NCBI GenBank assembly: GCA_019744815.1
Contig: JAIEUA010000003.1
Span: forward strand, 1-64,000
From: Phycisphaerales bacterium
GTDB lineage: Bacteria; Planctomycetota; Phycisphaerae; Phycisphaerales; UBA1924
Length of the DNA: 64,000 nt
Reading direction: 5' to 3'
Shown here: positions 47,279 through 57,567 of the stretch, one piece after another
How positions within the stretch are numbered: the stretch's first letter is position 1
Layout of the letters: each line of letters starts with the position of its first letter
Made by a program: the position numbers and the translations under genes
Notes under the pieces: model-generated
What the model was told of the DNA's origin: nothing
The model's input: the letters and a program-made list of their open reading frames with translations, nothing else
The model's database searches: none

Positions 47279-48193
47279 ATGCACCGCCGCGCCTTCACGC
47301 TCATCGAGCTCTTGATCACCATCGCCATCATGGCGCTGCTGATCGGCATCCTGCTCCCCGCCCTCGCCGCCGCTCGCAAGACCGCACGCTCAGCCGTCTG
47401 CCTCAGCTCCCAACGCCAGACCGCCATCGGCATGCACTCGTACGCGGGCGATCACAAGGAAATCGTGATCCCCTCGTACAACATGTCCGACACCAGCGGC
47501 TCCAACCCCTGCGACGGCTGGGCTCCCATCCTCGACCGCGACGCCTACGTCCCCGCCTCCGTCCAGACCAAGGCCTCCGTCTTCTACTGCCCCGAAACCA
47601 TCGACGTCGAAGGCCTCGCCACCGGCCAGACCGGCACCGACCCGCTGCTCCCAAAGGGCTGGATGGACTGGCCCAACCTGCGCACCGGCGTCAAGAACTC
47701 TCCCGTCCTCATCCCCGACAAAGGCTTCACCAAAATCATCCGCGTCTCGTACTGGATCAACGCCGACAACCCCATCGGCTCCCAGGTCGACTCCATCGTC
47801 CCCGACAGCTTCTTCACCGGCTCCGTCGGCTACGGCCCCGCCAAAAACGAGCCCAAGTTCATCCGCCACACCCGCCTCGCCGCCTTCAAGCGCCCCGCAT
47901 CACTCATCGCCACCGCCGACGGCGTCTACGCCGGCCGCCAGCGCGACAACAAAGTCGGCACCACCAACTCCCGCATCGGCTACCGCCACCCCGGCGCCGG
48001 CGGCGGCGCCGCCAACGTCGCCTTCGCCGACGGCCACGCCAGCATCGTCACCGCGCGAGATTTCCCCCGAGGCCTCCCTCAGAACCCCTCTTCCGCGGCC
48101 TCCGCCGAAGCGACCGCCGCATCCAAAGCCGAAAACTCCTTCGCTAAGCCCACCGTCTACGCCGATCCCGACAAGACCTTCGCCCCGTTCTAG
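47279..48193 (+). CDS. type IV-pilin-like protein (DUF1559-type prepilin)
   Basis: 304 residues. The N-terminal prepilin motif RRAFTLIELLITIAIMALLIGILLPALAAAR has the peptidase site before Phe, so residues 1-5 would be removed and the helix inserted in the membrane. The mature part is a large extracellular domain with a few Cys and a late H-x-x-x-DG-type stretch (ANVAFADGHASIV) that marks the DUF1559 group, which planctomycetes carry in large numbers. Probably a minor pseudopilin or surface protein; no assembly genes are adjacent. Very C-rich third codon positions. Confidence 0.9.
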   Translation: MHRRAFTLIELLITIAIMALLIGILLPALAAARKTARSAVCLSSQRQTAIGMHSYAGDHKEIVIPSYNMSDTSGSNPCDGWAPILDRDAYVPASVQTKASVFYCPETIDVEGLATGQTGTDPLLPKGWMDWPNLRTGVKNSPVLIPDKGFTKIIRVSYWINADNPIGSQVDSIVPDSFFTGSVGYGPAKNEPKFIRHTRLAAFKRPASLIATADGVYAGRQRDNKVGTTNSRIGYRHPGAGGGAANVAFADGHASIVTARDFPRGLPQNPSSAASAEATAASKAENSFAKPTVYADPDKTFAPF

Positions 48194-48314
48194 CTGCGAC
48201 CGCCGCCCGTCTCACCACCGCCGACATCGGTTTCCCCGTCGCGCGTGCGAGCCCGCCCGAGTAACGCGCCCGCCCCAGAACGCCGCGGCCACACCACAGA
48301 ATCTCGCTCACACC

Positions 48315-48494
48315 TCACGTTCGCGGCACACCCCGCCCGGTCACCAGGCTGTAGATCAGCCCGACCACAAACACCACCAGAAACACGAAGAACAAGATCT
48401 TCGCGATGTACATCGACTGCCCCGCGATCCCCGTGAATCCGAGCACACCCGCGATCAACGCCAACACCAGAAACGTCAAAGCCCAGGACAGCAT
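48315..48494 (-). CDS. DUF1328 family small membrane protein
   Basis: 59 residues, read directly from the sequence: [20 protein letters not shown] then [20 protein letters not shown] and a short tail ending PRT. Two membrane helices; the whole matches the DUF1328/YtjA family of small membrane proteins, which is tied to stress and stationary phase in enterobacteria. A strong AAGGAG lies eight bases upstream of the ATG at 48492-48494. It is immediately downstream of the SYLF lipoprotein gene. Confidence 0.88.
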   Translation of the reverse strand: MLSWALTFLVLALIAGVLGFTGIAGQSMYIAKILFFVFLVVFVVGLIYSLVTGRGVPRT

Positions 48495-48557
48495 GTGAGT
48501 TCTCCTTGTGGGAATCGCGACGGCGGATCAACTTCCAACCGTTCAAGCTCCCGTCAA

Positions 48558-49109
48558 CTACAGCGGCTGATAGCTGAACTTCTGCCCGCCGATCGACGCC
48601 TCGTACATCAGCCCCGCCTCGTCCATCGTGGACACCGCGACCCCGTCCGCGTACTTCGCGTTCGCTCCCGCGCCCGCCTTGAGCGCCACCGCCGTCGCCT
48701 GCGCATCAAACGCAAAGTTCCCCGTCTTGAACTTCGCCAGCGACTCGGGCGTGCTGAACACGATGATCTCTGAATACCCCTGGCCGCCGAGCTGCAAGCC
48801 GATCGACGCCTGAGTCAGATCGCAGTACCCCATCGCAACGCCGTGCTCGAACAGCACGCCCTTGCCGTACGCCGCGCCGATCCCCACGGCGCCCTTGCCC
48901 ACCGTCGGGAACACCGCGTACCCGGTGGAGTTGTTCAGCGCATTCGCGAGCGTCGAATCCTGCCCCTGCGCCTTCGCGACCGTTGTCAACGCCTGGCTGC
49001 GGATGTCCGAACGCCCCTCCTCCGTCCGCGGCGCCGTCGTGCACCCGCTCATCAGCACCGCCAACACCGCCGCACTCCGCAACGCCGAGATCCAGCCACG
49101 AGTCTTCAT
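48558..49109 (-). CDS. SYLF-domain lipoprotein
   Basis: 183 residues. Signal sequence MKTRGWISALRSAAVLAVLMSGC with a lipobox-like LMSGC, so probably a lipoprotein. The rest is a SYLF/YSC84 lipid-binding domain: GYAVFPTVGKGAVGIGAAYGKGVLFEHG, GYCDLTQASIGLQLGGQGYSEIIVF, LKAGAGANAKYADGVAVSTMDEAGLMYEASIGGQKFSYQPL. The ATG at 49107-49109 has AAGGAA seven bases upstream. It lies in a run with DUF1328 and DUF5661 genes, a combination expected for envelope stress. Confidence 0.92.
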   Translation of the reverse strand: MKTRGWISALRSAAVLAVLMSGCTTAPRTEEGRSDIRSQALTTVAKAQGQDSTLANALNNSTGYAVFPTVGKGAVGIGAAYGKGVLFEHGVAMGYCDLTQASIGLQLGGQGYSEIIVFSTPESLAKFKTGNFAFDAQATAVALKAGAGANAKYADGVAVSTMDEAGLMYEASIGGQKFSYQPL

Positions 49110-49234
49110 TGAAGTTCCTTCAAAATGCCGTGAGCGCCCGCGCATCCGCGAGCGCCCACGGCGAGCGGGCGGAAACGTTCAAACCCTCCAGCGAAGGCGT
49201 GCTACGGGGCTTTCACCCGCACGCACGCCCTATT

Positions 49235-49507
49235 TCAACGGCTCGTCGCCCAGTACAACTCCGCCTCCGACTCCAGCCGACGAAGCCGCGTGTAGTAATC
49301 CGGAAACTCCTTCAGGTGCGCCCACGCGATCTTCCCGGTCATCACCGGATCGTCGTTCGTCACGTTCGTCTGCGGGTCGCGGCTCCCATGCTCGAGCTCG
49401 ACCTCGAGCCCCAGCCGAAACTCCTCCGGATTCACACGATCCCAATCAACACCAAGACCGTCTCCGATCCGCTTCGCCTCTTCGACTCCAAGCGTCGGAG
49501 CACCCAT
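49235..49507 (-). CDS. DUF5661 family protein
   Basis: 90 residues from ATG 49505-49507. VEEAKRIGDGLGVDWDRVNPEEFRLGLEVELEHGSRD, DDPVMTGKIAWAHLKEFPDYYTRLRRLE is the full DUF5661 pattern of small, soluble helical proteins without known function. A GAGAGGA site lies ten bases upstream. Same strand as the SYLF gene; the 125 bp between them is short. A longer in-frame start exists but adds only non-family residues. Confidence 0.8.
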   Translation of the reverse strand: MGAPTLGVEEAKRIGDGLGVDWDRVNPEEFRLGLEVELEHGSRDPQTNVTNDDPVMTGKIAWAHLKEFPDYYTRLRRLESEAELYWATSR

Positions 49508-49688
49508 CTGGACCAATCCTCTCTGCTGCAGCGGGGCCTCGAGACTCCTGCGCCGACCACCGGCGGGAGGCCACGTTCCATAATGACACCACCCCGCGGC
49601 ATCTTCCACGGGGAAAAGTCCTCGATCAGTTGCACACCCACCCCGCCGCGCCTCACGCACGCGGCACGCGGCGCATCCGCCCCCGGCG

Positions 49689-51155
49689 TCACCTGCCGAC
49701 CACCCGCACCTCGAACGGCAGCGACGACGTCCCCACCGGCATCATCCGGATCGTCACCGTCTTCTCGCTCTTCGCCGGCACCTCGATCCACTGCGCCTCG
49801 TTCCGCGCCGAGTCATTCATGAAGAACGACCGCGTGTTGTCGGGCAGATCGTCCTTCCGCCATCCACCCGCCCACTCCACCAGCGTCGGATAGTCCATCA
49901 GCGCCTCGCGCGTCGCCGCTCGGTCACCCACATCCACCTGCCACGCCACGCCCACATCCGCATCCTGCTTCCAGAAACGCACATCCACCATCTTCGCCGC
50001 CGCACCGGGGTTCACCAGCGTCAGCGTCACCAGGTACTCCTGCATGTAATTCCCGATCGTCTCCGGAGGCACAAACCCCGGGCTGAGCAAGAGGTCCTGC
50101 GTCTGCTTCGCCTGCGGACACTGCAGCGTCTGAATCCCCGGCGCCGCCATCAGGAACGACACCCCGCGCTCATCCAGCCTCGACGCATCCAGCCGCACGT
50201 CCTCGCTGCGCCACAAAAAGTTCTTCGACACGCCCACCACCCGCCGCACATGACACTCCGGCGGCGGAATCGTCAGATCCATCGCCCCCTCCCCCGACCG
50301 CGCACCCACATCCAGCAACGCCTCCGCCGCCGACCCCAAATCCTCCGCCTCCACCGCCCCATCAATCGCAATCACAGAAACCTCAAACACACCATGCCTC
50401 AACTCCCCCTCCCCGAGGGAGGGGGCAGGGGGTGGGTTTTGTCTTTCTGCCTTCGAGTCCCCCTTTCCTTCCTCACCCGCTACATCCACCCGCACCAACC
50501 CCGTCACAAAGTCACTCGAAGTCTCATCCTTCCCCTTCGCACCCTTCACACTCAGCCGCGGCGTCCACGCGATCACCTCTCCCTTCCCCGGCTCCAGCCT
50601 CACCTCATCCACCATCCGCTCCCACCGATCCTCCATCACCCGATACGCCAGCCGCGACTCCGGCCCGTGCGCCTTCGCCATCGTCCCGTGCGCTTCCATG
50701 ATCTGACGCGGCTTCAGCACCGCCGCCGCACTTCCCACGTTCTTCGCGTACACCACCACCCGCCGCTCGCGAGGAGCAGTGGGGGCCCCGTCGATCGCTG
50801 GGTTGCTCATGTGATACACAAACACCTCGAACGACCCATCAATCCCCGCAAACCCCGCGTTCCGCTGAACCCGCATCTCCCGCGGCACGGCCTTCCCGTC
50901 CTTCGTCAAAAACTCCGGCAACTCCGCCCGCGTCGTGTACAACACCCCCGGCGACAAGAAAATCTCGGGCAAGTCCGAATCAATCCGGTACACCGTCTCC
51001 GGACTCGCCTCAATCCGCCCCGGCAACAAATACCCCGCGCACCGATCACACGACCGCGTCGACTCCAGCTTCACCAGTTCCGTCAACGGCTGCACGGCGG
51101 CACAACCAGAGATCAGAACACAAAGAACCGAGGACGCGACAAGGTGGGATCGCAT
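49689..51155 (-). CDS. lineage-specific lipoprotein carrying a repeat insertion
   Basis: 488 residues. A lipobox (VLISGCAAV) follows the signal sequence. The mature protein alternates beta-rich stretches without a motif I recognise (PETVYRIDSDLPEIFLSPGVLYTTRAELPEF; DVRFWKQDADVGVAWQVDVGDRAATREALMDYPTLVEWAGGW). Around residues 238-252 the sequence becomes NPPPAPSLGEGELR, encoded by an in-frame copy of the G/C-rich repeat. Probably surface- or periplasm-anchored; function unknown. Confidence 0.8.
   Translation of the reverse strand: MRSHLVASSVLCVLISGCAAVQPLTELVKLESTRSCDRCAGYLLPGRIEASPETVYRIDSDLPEIFLSPGVLYTTRAELPEFLTKDGKAVPREMRVQRNAGFAGIDGSFEVFVYHMSNPAIDGAPTAPRERRVVVYAKNVGSAAAVLKPRQIMEAHGTMAKAHGPESRLAYRVMEDRWERMVDEVRLEPGKGEVIAWTPRLSVKGAKGKDETSSDFVTGLVRVDVAGEEGKGDSKAERQNPPPAPSLGEGELRHGVFEVSVIAIDGAVEAEDLGSAAEALLDVGARSGEGAMDLTIPPPECHVRRVVGVSKNFLWRSEDVRLDASRLDERGVSFLMAAPGIQTLQCPQAKQTQDLLLSPGFVPPETIGNYMQEYLVTLTLVNPGAAAKMVDVRFWKQDADVGVAWQVDVGDRAATREALMDYPTLVEWAGGWRKDDLPDNTRSFFMNDSARNEAQWIEVPAKSEKTVTIRMMPVGTSSLPFEVRVVGR
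50403..50438. repeat. G/C-rich palindromic repeat, SPREGAGGW family (copy 2)
   Basis: CTCCCCCTCCCCGAGGGAGG and GGGCAGGGGGTGGGTT, inside the lipoprotein gene on the opposite coding strand. It is in frame and reads NPPPAPSLGEGE. Confidence 0.88.
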
Positions 51156-51179
51156 ACTGGAACGGTAGAGCCGGAATCC

Positions 51180-53183
51180 TCACGGCTCAGGGAAATCAAA
51201 GCGGAAGTCCAGCTCCTGCCCTGAAAGCGTGTACATCAGCGGGCCCGCCGGCGCCAACCGAACCCACCGGTGCGCTTGCACAAAGTCGTCCCGACGATTC
51301 GGGCCCACCGTGTACAGCACCCCGCGTTCATCCTCCGTCTCGGGCGGAACCGCAAATCCAAAGTCCTTGCCGCTGTAAGGGTCCACCATCCACCCGACCG
51401 CAACTTCTCCGCGAAGGTCGTCGAGCGATTTCGCTTCGTGCCCCGTCCTCGCCCTGTGACGCATCAGCGCGATCTGCACGCGAGCAGCCCGACGGAAACA
51501 CTCCACTTGTTGGATCGCGAGCACCCGCCACAAAGAGTCCGCAGTGAACGAAGCCGGGATCTGCACCGAGCCTTGTTGTCGGGCCACGTCTTCCGAAGTC
51601 ACCGGCGTCGCCGAGCCCCCAGCTTGGATCCAATCAAAGACCCGATGGATCTCCGCTTCGTTACCTCGATACGTCCCCAATCGCGCCCAGATGCCCACAT
51701 TGAAATCACGCGCTCGTTGACGCAAGACCGACGCGTCCCCCGGAGTCAGCAGGCCCCATCGCACCCGATCCGGATCGCTGAACAACCACGCCGTCATCTC
51801 CAGAATCTCGGCCCGCTCGGTCTGCACCCAGCCGCGAATGTCAATGCTCGGCCCCATCTCGTCGAGCACCGGCTCCACCGCGTCAATGAACGCCGCATCA
51901 ACGTCCGCGCGTGACAAGCGTTGGCACAGATCCAGCATCACCCGAGTCTCGATCAGCGTCAGGGCGTTGCAGTCCGCCGCCGTCGCCGCCGACCACGCCG
52001 CACGGGTCACGCGTCCAAACGTCCGCAGCGTCGAGGCGTACTCGTGCCAATCCCCCGCGTCCGCGCGCAGCACGAGGCGTGCGTTGAGCACGCAAGCGAC
52101 AGCGTTGAAGTCTTCTCCCTGCCAATCAAAGTACGGGAACTTGGCGAAGCAACCGGCGCCGGGCGAACACCGCGTGTCCGAGCGCCACGTCGTGTCCAGA
52201 GCCGCCAGCTCACGGAACAAGCCGCGCGCCTCGCACTCCTCGACCGCCTTCCACGTCACCATGCCGTCCATCCACGCGTGCCTTCCCACCAGCGAGGGAT
52301 TGTCCGGAAGCCGCAGCCGGACGTCCCGTCGAATGCGACGATCAGGATCCACGATCGCTTCCATGCCGCTGAACAAATAAGACCCGGACGTTCCCGGCAG
52401 GAGCGCCAGGACTTTCCCGGTGCTGTTGCGAAGAGCAAGCTGCACTGTGGCCCCATGGGACGCGAACGCAACGTTCGCGTCCGCCATGCCAAGCGGCGAG
52501 CCCGACGGCATCCCACGGGACAACAACAACGCTCGCCTCGCGGCCGCAGCATCCCTTCGGATGACCATCTCGTTCACCGCCATCGATGCGGCCGCCAGCA
52601 ACGCAGCGCTGCCCCCAATCCACATCGCACCCCGCGCGAACCGACGGCACCTCGAGCGGCTGAACAGCGGCTCGGGAAGATCAACCGTCATGCCGAGCGC
52701 GACTCGCCCGGCGCCCGCAGCCCCAGACAAAGCCAGCATCGCCTTCGACAGCTCGATCGAACGCCCACACTCCGGACACAGCGCAACACCATCCGTCGCC
52801 GCCAGTCCCAGGAGCGAGTAGCCGCACGTCGGACACCGCCCCTGCGTCCGCAGCACGCCCCATATGCGACGTCGCAACCAAAAATCCCGCACCACCAGCA
52901 CGCCGATGGGCCCCGCGGCCAGCGCCAGCAACGCCGCCACGACCGAAAGCCCCGTCATCCACGCGTCAGAACGTTGCTCCACGACTCCAAACCACAGCAT
53001 CCGTGCGGCAGCCCACAAGCCCGCGTAGGTCGCCCCGAGACCGAGCACGCCAAGAAAAACGCGCCGACACCAGGTCCGAATCCTCCCCCCGCTCGCCTCC
53101 ACCACAAACCCCGCGCAGCGTGCATCGTCGAACCCATCGAGCTCGCGAAAAGCCCGGTACACCCGCAGCCGCGGCAGCCGCAT
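51180..53183 (-). CDS. large membrane protein with zinc ribbon, lineage-specific
   Basis: 667 residues. Two or three membrane helices near the N-terminus (VFLGVLGLGATYAGLWAAARML; WMTGLSVVAALLALAAGPIGVLVV) and another near 190 (WIGGSAALLAAASMAV), with a zinc ribbon between, CPTCGYSLLGL then CPECGRSIELSKAM. The remaining ~450 residues are a soluble domain, with several Trp and Asp/Arg motifs but no catalytic signature I know. Such CPxCGYxLxGL ribbons on planctomycete membrane proteins are frequent. Adjacent on the same strand to the lipoprotein gene (24 bp), so probably an operon. Confidence 0.75.
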   Translation of the reverse strand: MRLPRLRVYRAFRELDGFDDARCAGFVVEASGGRIRTWCRRVFLGVLGLGATYAGLWAAARMLWFGVVEQRSDAWMTGLSVVAALLALAAGPIGVLVVRDFWLRRRIWGVLRTQGRCPTCGYSLLGLAATDGVALCPECGRSIELSKAMLALSGAAGAGRVALGMTVDLPEPLFSRSRCRRFARGAMWIGGSAALLAAASMAVNEMVIRRDAAAARRALLLSRGMPSGSPLGMADANVAFASHGATVQLALRNSTGKVLALLPGTSGSYLFSGMEAIVDPDRRIRRDVRLRLPDNPSLVGRHAWMDGMVTWKAVEECEARGLFRELAALDTTWRSDTRCSPGAGCFAKFPYFDWQGEDFNAVACVLNARLVLRADAGDWHEYASTLRTFGRVTRAAWSAATAADCNALTLIETRVMLDLCQRLSRADVDAAFIDAVEPVLDEMGPSIDIRGWVQTERAEILEMTAWLFSDPDRVRWGLLTPGDASVLRQRARDFNVGIWARLGTYRGNEAEIHRVFDWIQAGGSATPVTSEDVARQQGSVQIPASFTADSLWRVLAIQQVECFRRAARVQIALMRHRARTGHEAKSLDDLRGEVAVGWMVDPYSGKDFGFAVPPETEDERGVLYTVGPNRRDDFVQAHRWVRLAPAGPLMYTLSGQELDFRFDFPEP

Positions 53184-53268
53184 ATCCCAGAATACGCCCC
53201 CGCAGAACCCGGGTTCCCACCACGCTCACTTCACCGGCGTTATTCACCCGCGGCCCCGATGCCTTCCC

Positions 53269-53712
53269 CTACCCACCCATCGAGTAAAAGAACTTCGCCT
53301 CCACGATCTTCCCGTTTTTCACCGTGTACAGCGCATGCTCCTGCATGTTCATCCGCATGCCCTTCATCGGCCCGTCATTGAACGTGCTGTCCAGGCTCAT
53401 CGCGAGCAGGAACTGATCGCCGTTCACCACCGGCTTGCCCACCGTCCGCCCGTGCACCGTGATGCTCTTGTGGAACTGCTCGGCCTTCTGCAGCAGGATC
53501 GCCTTCCCCTCAATCGTCCGATCGCACCCCGGCCCGCCCATCACCTCCACATGCCGCGCGTTCTCCGCGTACAGCTCCCGGATCGCGTCCAGGTTCTTCT
53601 GCCCCTCGATCAACTCCGCCAGCCGCTTGCCCACCTTCTCGGTCGCCACATGCTCCGCAGACATCGGCGGCATCTCAAACGCAGGTTTCTTTTCGACAGT
53701 GGTTGTGCTCAT
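53269..53712 (-). CDS. SnoaL-like (NTF2-fold) protein
   Basis: 147 residues. KVGKRLAELIEGQKNLDAIRELYAENARHVEVMGGPGCDRTIEGKAILLQKAEQFHKSI is the NTF2/SnoaL helix-sheet pattern, followed by VVNGDQFLLAMSLDST and a final EHALYTVKNGKIVEAKFFY strand. Members include isomerases and polyketide cyclases, but many have lost activity. No neighbour suggests a substrate. Divergent from fumC with a 191-bp gap. Confidence 0.85.
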   Translation of the reverse strand: MSTTTVEKKPAFEMPPMSAEHVATEKVGKRLAELIEGQKNLDAIRELYAENARHVEVMGGPGCDRTIEGKAILLQKAEQFHKSITVHGRTVGKPVVNGDQFLLAMSLDSTFNDGPMKGMRMNMQEHALYTVKNGKIVEAKFFYSMGG

Positions 53713-53903
53713 GACCTCACGCTACCACACGCCTACCGCAATGGACGCACTTTCCCGCTTCTTTCACGCACGCAACCCAAAATCCGCATCCCTACCGAAA
53801 CGTCAGCTCGACCCCTCCCTCGACCCCGAAGTTCTCTGCCACGAAAACCCACTCCCCTCCCCCCGCCCCCTCCGCCCCTCCCCATTCTCTCTATTCTTCT
53901 TCC

Positions 53904-55427
<1,524 letters not shown>

Positions 55428-55493
55428 GCTCCGACACCTTCACTTCCAAGTAAAGCGCGGGTGAGGTTGCAAGCGATAGAAAGGATTTCGTCA

Positions 55494-55814
55494 ATGTTCT
55501 GTAAACAGTGCGGGAATGAAATTCCGGATGCGGCGGCAATTTGCATGAAGTGCGGTGTGGCGACCGGTGGACCCATTCGAGGCGTCGGTGTAGGTTCTAG
55601 GAGTCGAATTAGCTATATTCTTCTGGGTCTCTTCCTCGGATGTCTCGGCATGCACAATTTCTATGCGGGCTATACTGGACGGGGAGTCGCTCAGATATTA
55701 ATAACTATTCTTATTGGTTGGCTTATCATTCCTCTGCTTATTGTTTGGATTTGGGTAATTGTTGAAGTTTGCACGGTCACAGAGGACGCGACGGGCTCGC
55801 CCTTTGCATCCTGA
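55494..55814 (+). CDS. zinc-ribbon TM2-domain membrane protein
   Basis: 106 residues from ATG 55494, with AAAGG ahead. Residues 2-24 form a zinc ribbon (FCKQCGNEIPDAAAICMKCG), followed by a linker and a TM2 domain: SYILLGLFLGCLGMHNFYAGYTGRGVAQILITIL, IPLLIVWIWVIVEVCTV, with the conserved HNFYAGY segment between two helices. TM2 proteins are of unknown function in bacteria. The base composition is clearly lower in GC than the neighbouring genes. Its N-terminus is almost identical in pattern to that of the facing gene at 55918-56187. Confidence 0.88.
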   Translation: MFCKQCGNEIPDAAAICMKCGVATGGPIRGVGVGSRSRISYILLGLFLGCLGMHNFYAGYTGRGVAQILITILIGWLIIPLLIVWIWVIVEVCTVTEDATGSPFAS

Positions 55815-55917
55815 ATCTGTTCGTCGGTATAGGTTTGAAAATCGATTTTGATGAACTTTGCATCGCTGTCATTTAATGGATCGGGCAAATTTTCCAGATA
55901 GAGATTTCCTTAAATGT

Positions 55918-56187
55918 CTATCTAAGAAAGAGTGCGATCCAAGCAATCCAGAATACGATGCTTAGCAGTATAACGATGATTCCGTGCAGATAACACTTTT
56001 GCAGTAAAAGATATATGCCAGATATGATGCCAAATAGTGGCATTATGAATGCCAAGAGGTATCCGCAAAAGATTGTGCCGCCGCCGATGCCTCTTGGGCT
56101 CATGCGAAAGTTATCTGTCCCAACGCCGCAATGCACGCATATGACGGCGGCGTTGGGTATCTCCTTGCCACATTGCTTGCAGAACAC
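55918..56187 (-). CDS. zinc-ribbon membrane protein, relative of the facing gene
   Basis: 89 residues from a GTG at 56185-56187 with AAAGGAG six bases upstream. FCKQCGKEIPNAAVICVHCGVGT at the start is a CxxC...CxxC ribbon matching the TM2 protein in almost every position. It is followed by two hydrophobic helices (FCGYLLAFIMPLFGIISGIYLLL; GIIVILLSIVFWIAWIALFL). The TM2 signature is lost or diverged, so only the ribbon is clearly shared. Low GC. It runs toward the TM2 gene; the 103 bp between the stops hold no gene. Confidence 0.75.
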   Translation of the reverse strand: MFCKQCGKEIPNAAVICVHCGVGTDNFRMSPRGIGGGTIFCGYLLAFIMPLFGIISGIYLLLQKCYLHGIIVILLSIVFWIAWIALFLR

Positions 56188-56251
56188 TTGGGGCTCCTTT
56201 GGGATCGTTTGCCTGTGACACGAATGGATCAGCGCTCGGCGGCTGTGTGCT

Positions 56252-56695
56252 CTATTTGCGAGAGTCTGTTGTTCCGTTGATCGAATTTGCAACAGTCAGA
56301 AGGCCCATTATCGCGTCCATTGACTGTGGAAGGAACATCTTCGTTGCTTTGCCATCGGCAAGTGCCCGAGCCGTTTCCGCTAGTGTGTGCATCCTTGCAA
56401 CTTCAAGAACGGCCGTAACGTTGGGGATTGACGCAAGTGCCTCGCCGATTAGTCGATAGCCTTCTGCTTCGGCTTTACGCATTGCAATTAGGCCTTTCGC
56501 CTGTGCTTCCGCGATCGCGGAGACCTTCGTAGCCTCTGCCTCCGCCATCATTAGGATAAATTCTTTTCGAGCAGGGCCCGAAAGTGAATAGAACGTACGA
56601 AGATTTTCGGTGTCAAACTTGAGAAGCTCGAGCTCGCTCTCAACGGAAAAAGCACCGGCCGGTGCGCTAATGTCTTTGGGATCGAAATTATTCAC
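56252..56695 (-). CDS. C-terminal half of a split SPFH (stomatin/flotillin-like) protein
   Basis: 147 residues from a GTG at 56693-56695 with AGGAG eight bases upstream. Residues about 47-100 are an Ala/Glu-rich helix of the SPFH tail kind (MMAEAEATKVSAIAEAQAKGLIAMRKAEAEGYRL), followed by VTAVLEVARMHTLAETARALADGKATKMFLP. In ordinary stomatin or flotillin proteins such a helix follows the band-7 domain in the same chain. Here it is a separate gene whose start overlaps the band-7 gene stop by GTGA. The first ~45 residues have no match to the usual junction, so this does not look like a simple frameshift. Confidence 0.78.
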   Translation of the reverse strand: MNNFDPKDISAPAGAFSVESELELLKFDTENLRTFYSLSGPARKEFILMMAEAEATKVSAIAEAQAKGLIAMRKAEAEGYRLIGEALASIPNVTAVLEVARMHTLAETARALADGKATKMFLPQSMDAIMGLLTVANSINGTTDSRK

Positions 56696-57231
56696 GGCCT
56701 TCGCTCCTGTTGTATTGCCATTTCGATGTTCTTGATCTCAACAAGGCGTATCGCAATGCCCCATGGATCGCAGTCTCGGCAAAGAGAATCCTGAATGTTC
56801 TTGGCCATCTGATCGCGACTCGCGAGCATTGTACGCGCGGGAAGTTTGCCGCACTCATTCCGAAGGACGGATTGCACAAGGTTCTTAATGGCGAGTCGAT
56901 AATCGCTTACTTCAAAGAGAGCGCGGCTCGGATCGCTGATCCGGAAGCAGATCATTACATCGATGGAGCACTTAACTCCGTCACTTGTAAAGACCGTCTC
57001 GTTGTCGTACGGATCAATTTGCTCGCTTGTTGGGACGGTATCCCCCGGGCCTTGGTACAAGCCCCACAAAGAAAGGCAGGAGTGCAATCCTGGCGGGGCG
57101 AGCCGGACAAGTTTGCCGAAGGCCATAACCGTTCGGACAAAGCCTTGGTCGACCACGAAGAATCTCATGGTTCCAAGCGTCAACGTTGTGAGAATGGCTG
57201 CGGCACCGTGTCCTGATGGTCTCTCGGTCAT
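56692..57231 (-). CDS. SPFH/band-7 domain protein, N-terminal half of a split pair
   Basis: 179 residues from ATG 57229-57231. A hydrophobic segment (GHGAAAILTTLTLGTMRFFVV) leads into a band-7 domain: RTVMAFGKLVRLAPPGLHSC, FTSDGVKCSIDVMICFRISDPSRALFEVSDYRLAIKNLVQSVLRNECGKLP, and WGIAIRLVEIKNIEMAIQQ. This is the SPFH core that forms membrane-associated rings. It stops where the coiled tail should begin, and the tail is encoded by the next overlapping gene. A TATACT box six bases before the start suggests a leaderless transcript. Low GC. Confidence 0.82.
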   Translation of the reverse strand: MTERPSGHGAAAILTTLTLGTMRFFVVDQGFVRTVMAFGKLVRLAPPGLHSCLSLWGLYQGPGDTVPTSEQIDPYDNETVFTSDGVKCSIDVMICFRISDPSRALFEVSDYRLAIKNLVQSVLRNECGKLPARTMLASRDQMAKNIQDSLCRDCDPWGIAIRLVEIKNIEMAIQQERRP

Positions 57232-57237
57232 GTGGTC

Positions 57238-57243
57238 AGTATA
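57238..57243 (-). promoter_or_regulatory. -10 box for a possibly leaderless SPFH transcript
   Basis: TATACT on the minus strand, with six bases between it and the ATG; RNA would start at about the start codon. No convincing -35 is visible. Confidence 0.35.
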
Positions 57244-57268
57244 GCAGAAAGCGGCGCAGAGAGTGCAG

Positions 57269-57397
57269 TTGAGGCGGGTGGCCCGACCGCGATTGCGATT
57301 TGCCAAGATGCCCCGCGGTGTTCAGAGGACGTTCGTGGTCTGTCGTGGACGCGTGTCCGGCCTCGTCCTGTGATCGCATGACCAATCACGAACACGA
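57269..57397. repeat. 130-bp imperfect duplication, copy A
   Basis: Begins TTGAGGCGGGTGGCCCGACC and ends near ACCAATCACGAACACGA. Copy B at 57438-57567 shares the beginning, middle (GTCGTGGACGCGTGTC against GCTGTGGACCCGTGTC) and end, with many substitutions. Noncoding: no protein is supported in either. Confidence 0.75.
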
Positions 57398-57437
57398 CCT
57401 CAAAGTTGGCCATTGTCGTGTAATCCGGAGCAACGAC

Positions 57438-57567
57438 TTGAGGCAGGTGGCCCGACCACGCTTGCGATGTGCCACGATCACCGGCTGCTTTGAGCCGGTG
57501 GTCGTGGTCGGCTGTGGACCCGTGTCAGGTCTCGCGTCATGATTCCATGCCCAATCACGTCCGCGAT
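57438..57567. repeat. 130-bp imperfect duplication, copy B
   Basis: Begins TTGAGGCAGGTGGCCCGACC and ends CCAATCACGTCCGCGATG. A third, partial copy lies at 58352-58394. The whole 57232-57601 gap consists of these two copies plus short linkers and holds no gene. Confidence 0.75.

Noticed and set aside
56252-57231. Split SPFH genes as a simple frameshift pseudogene
   Set aside because: The second gene has its own ribosome-binding site and a unique N-terminal segment; joining the frames does not restore the usual junction. Not fully excluded without reads or relatives.
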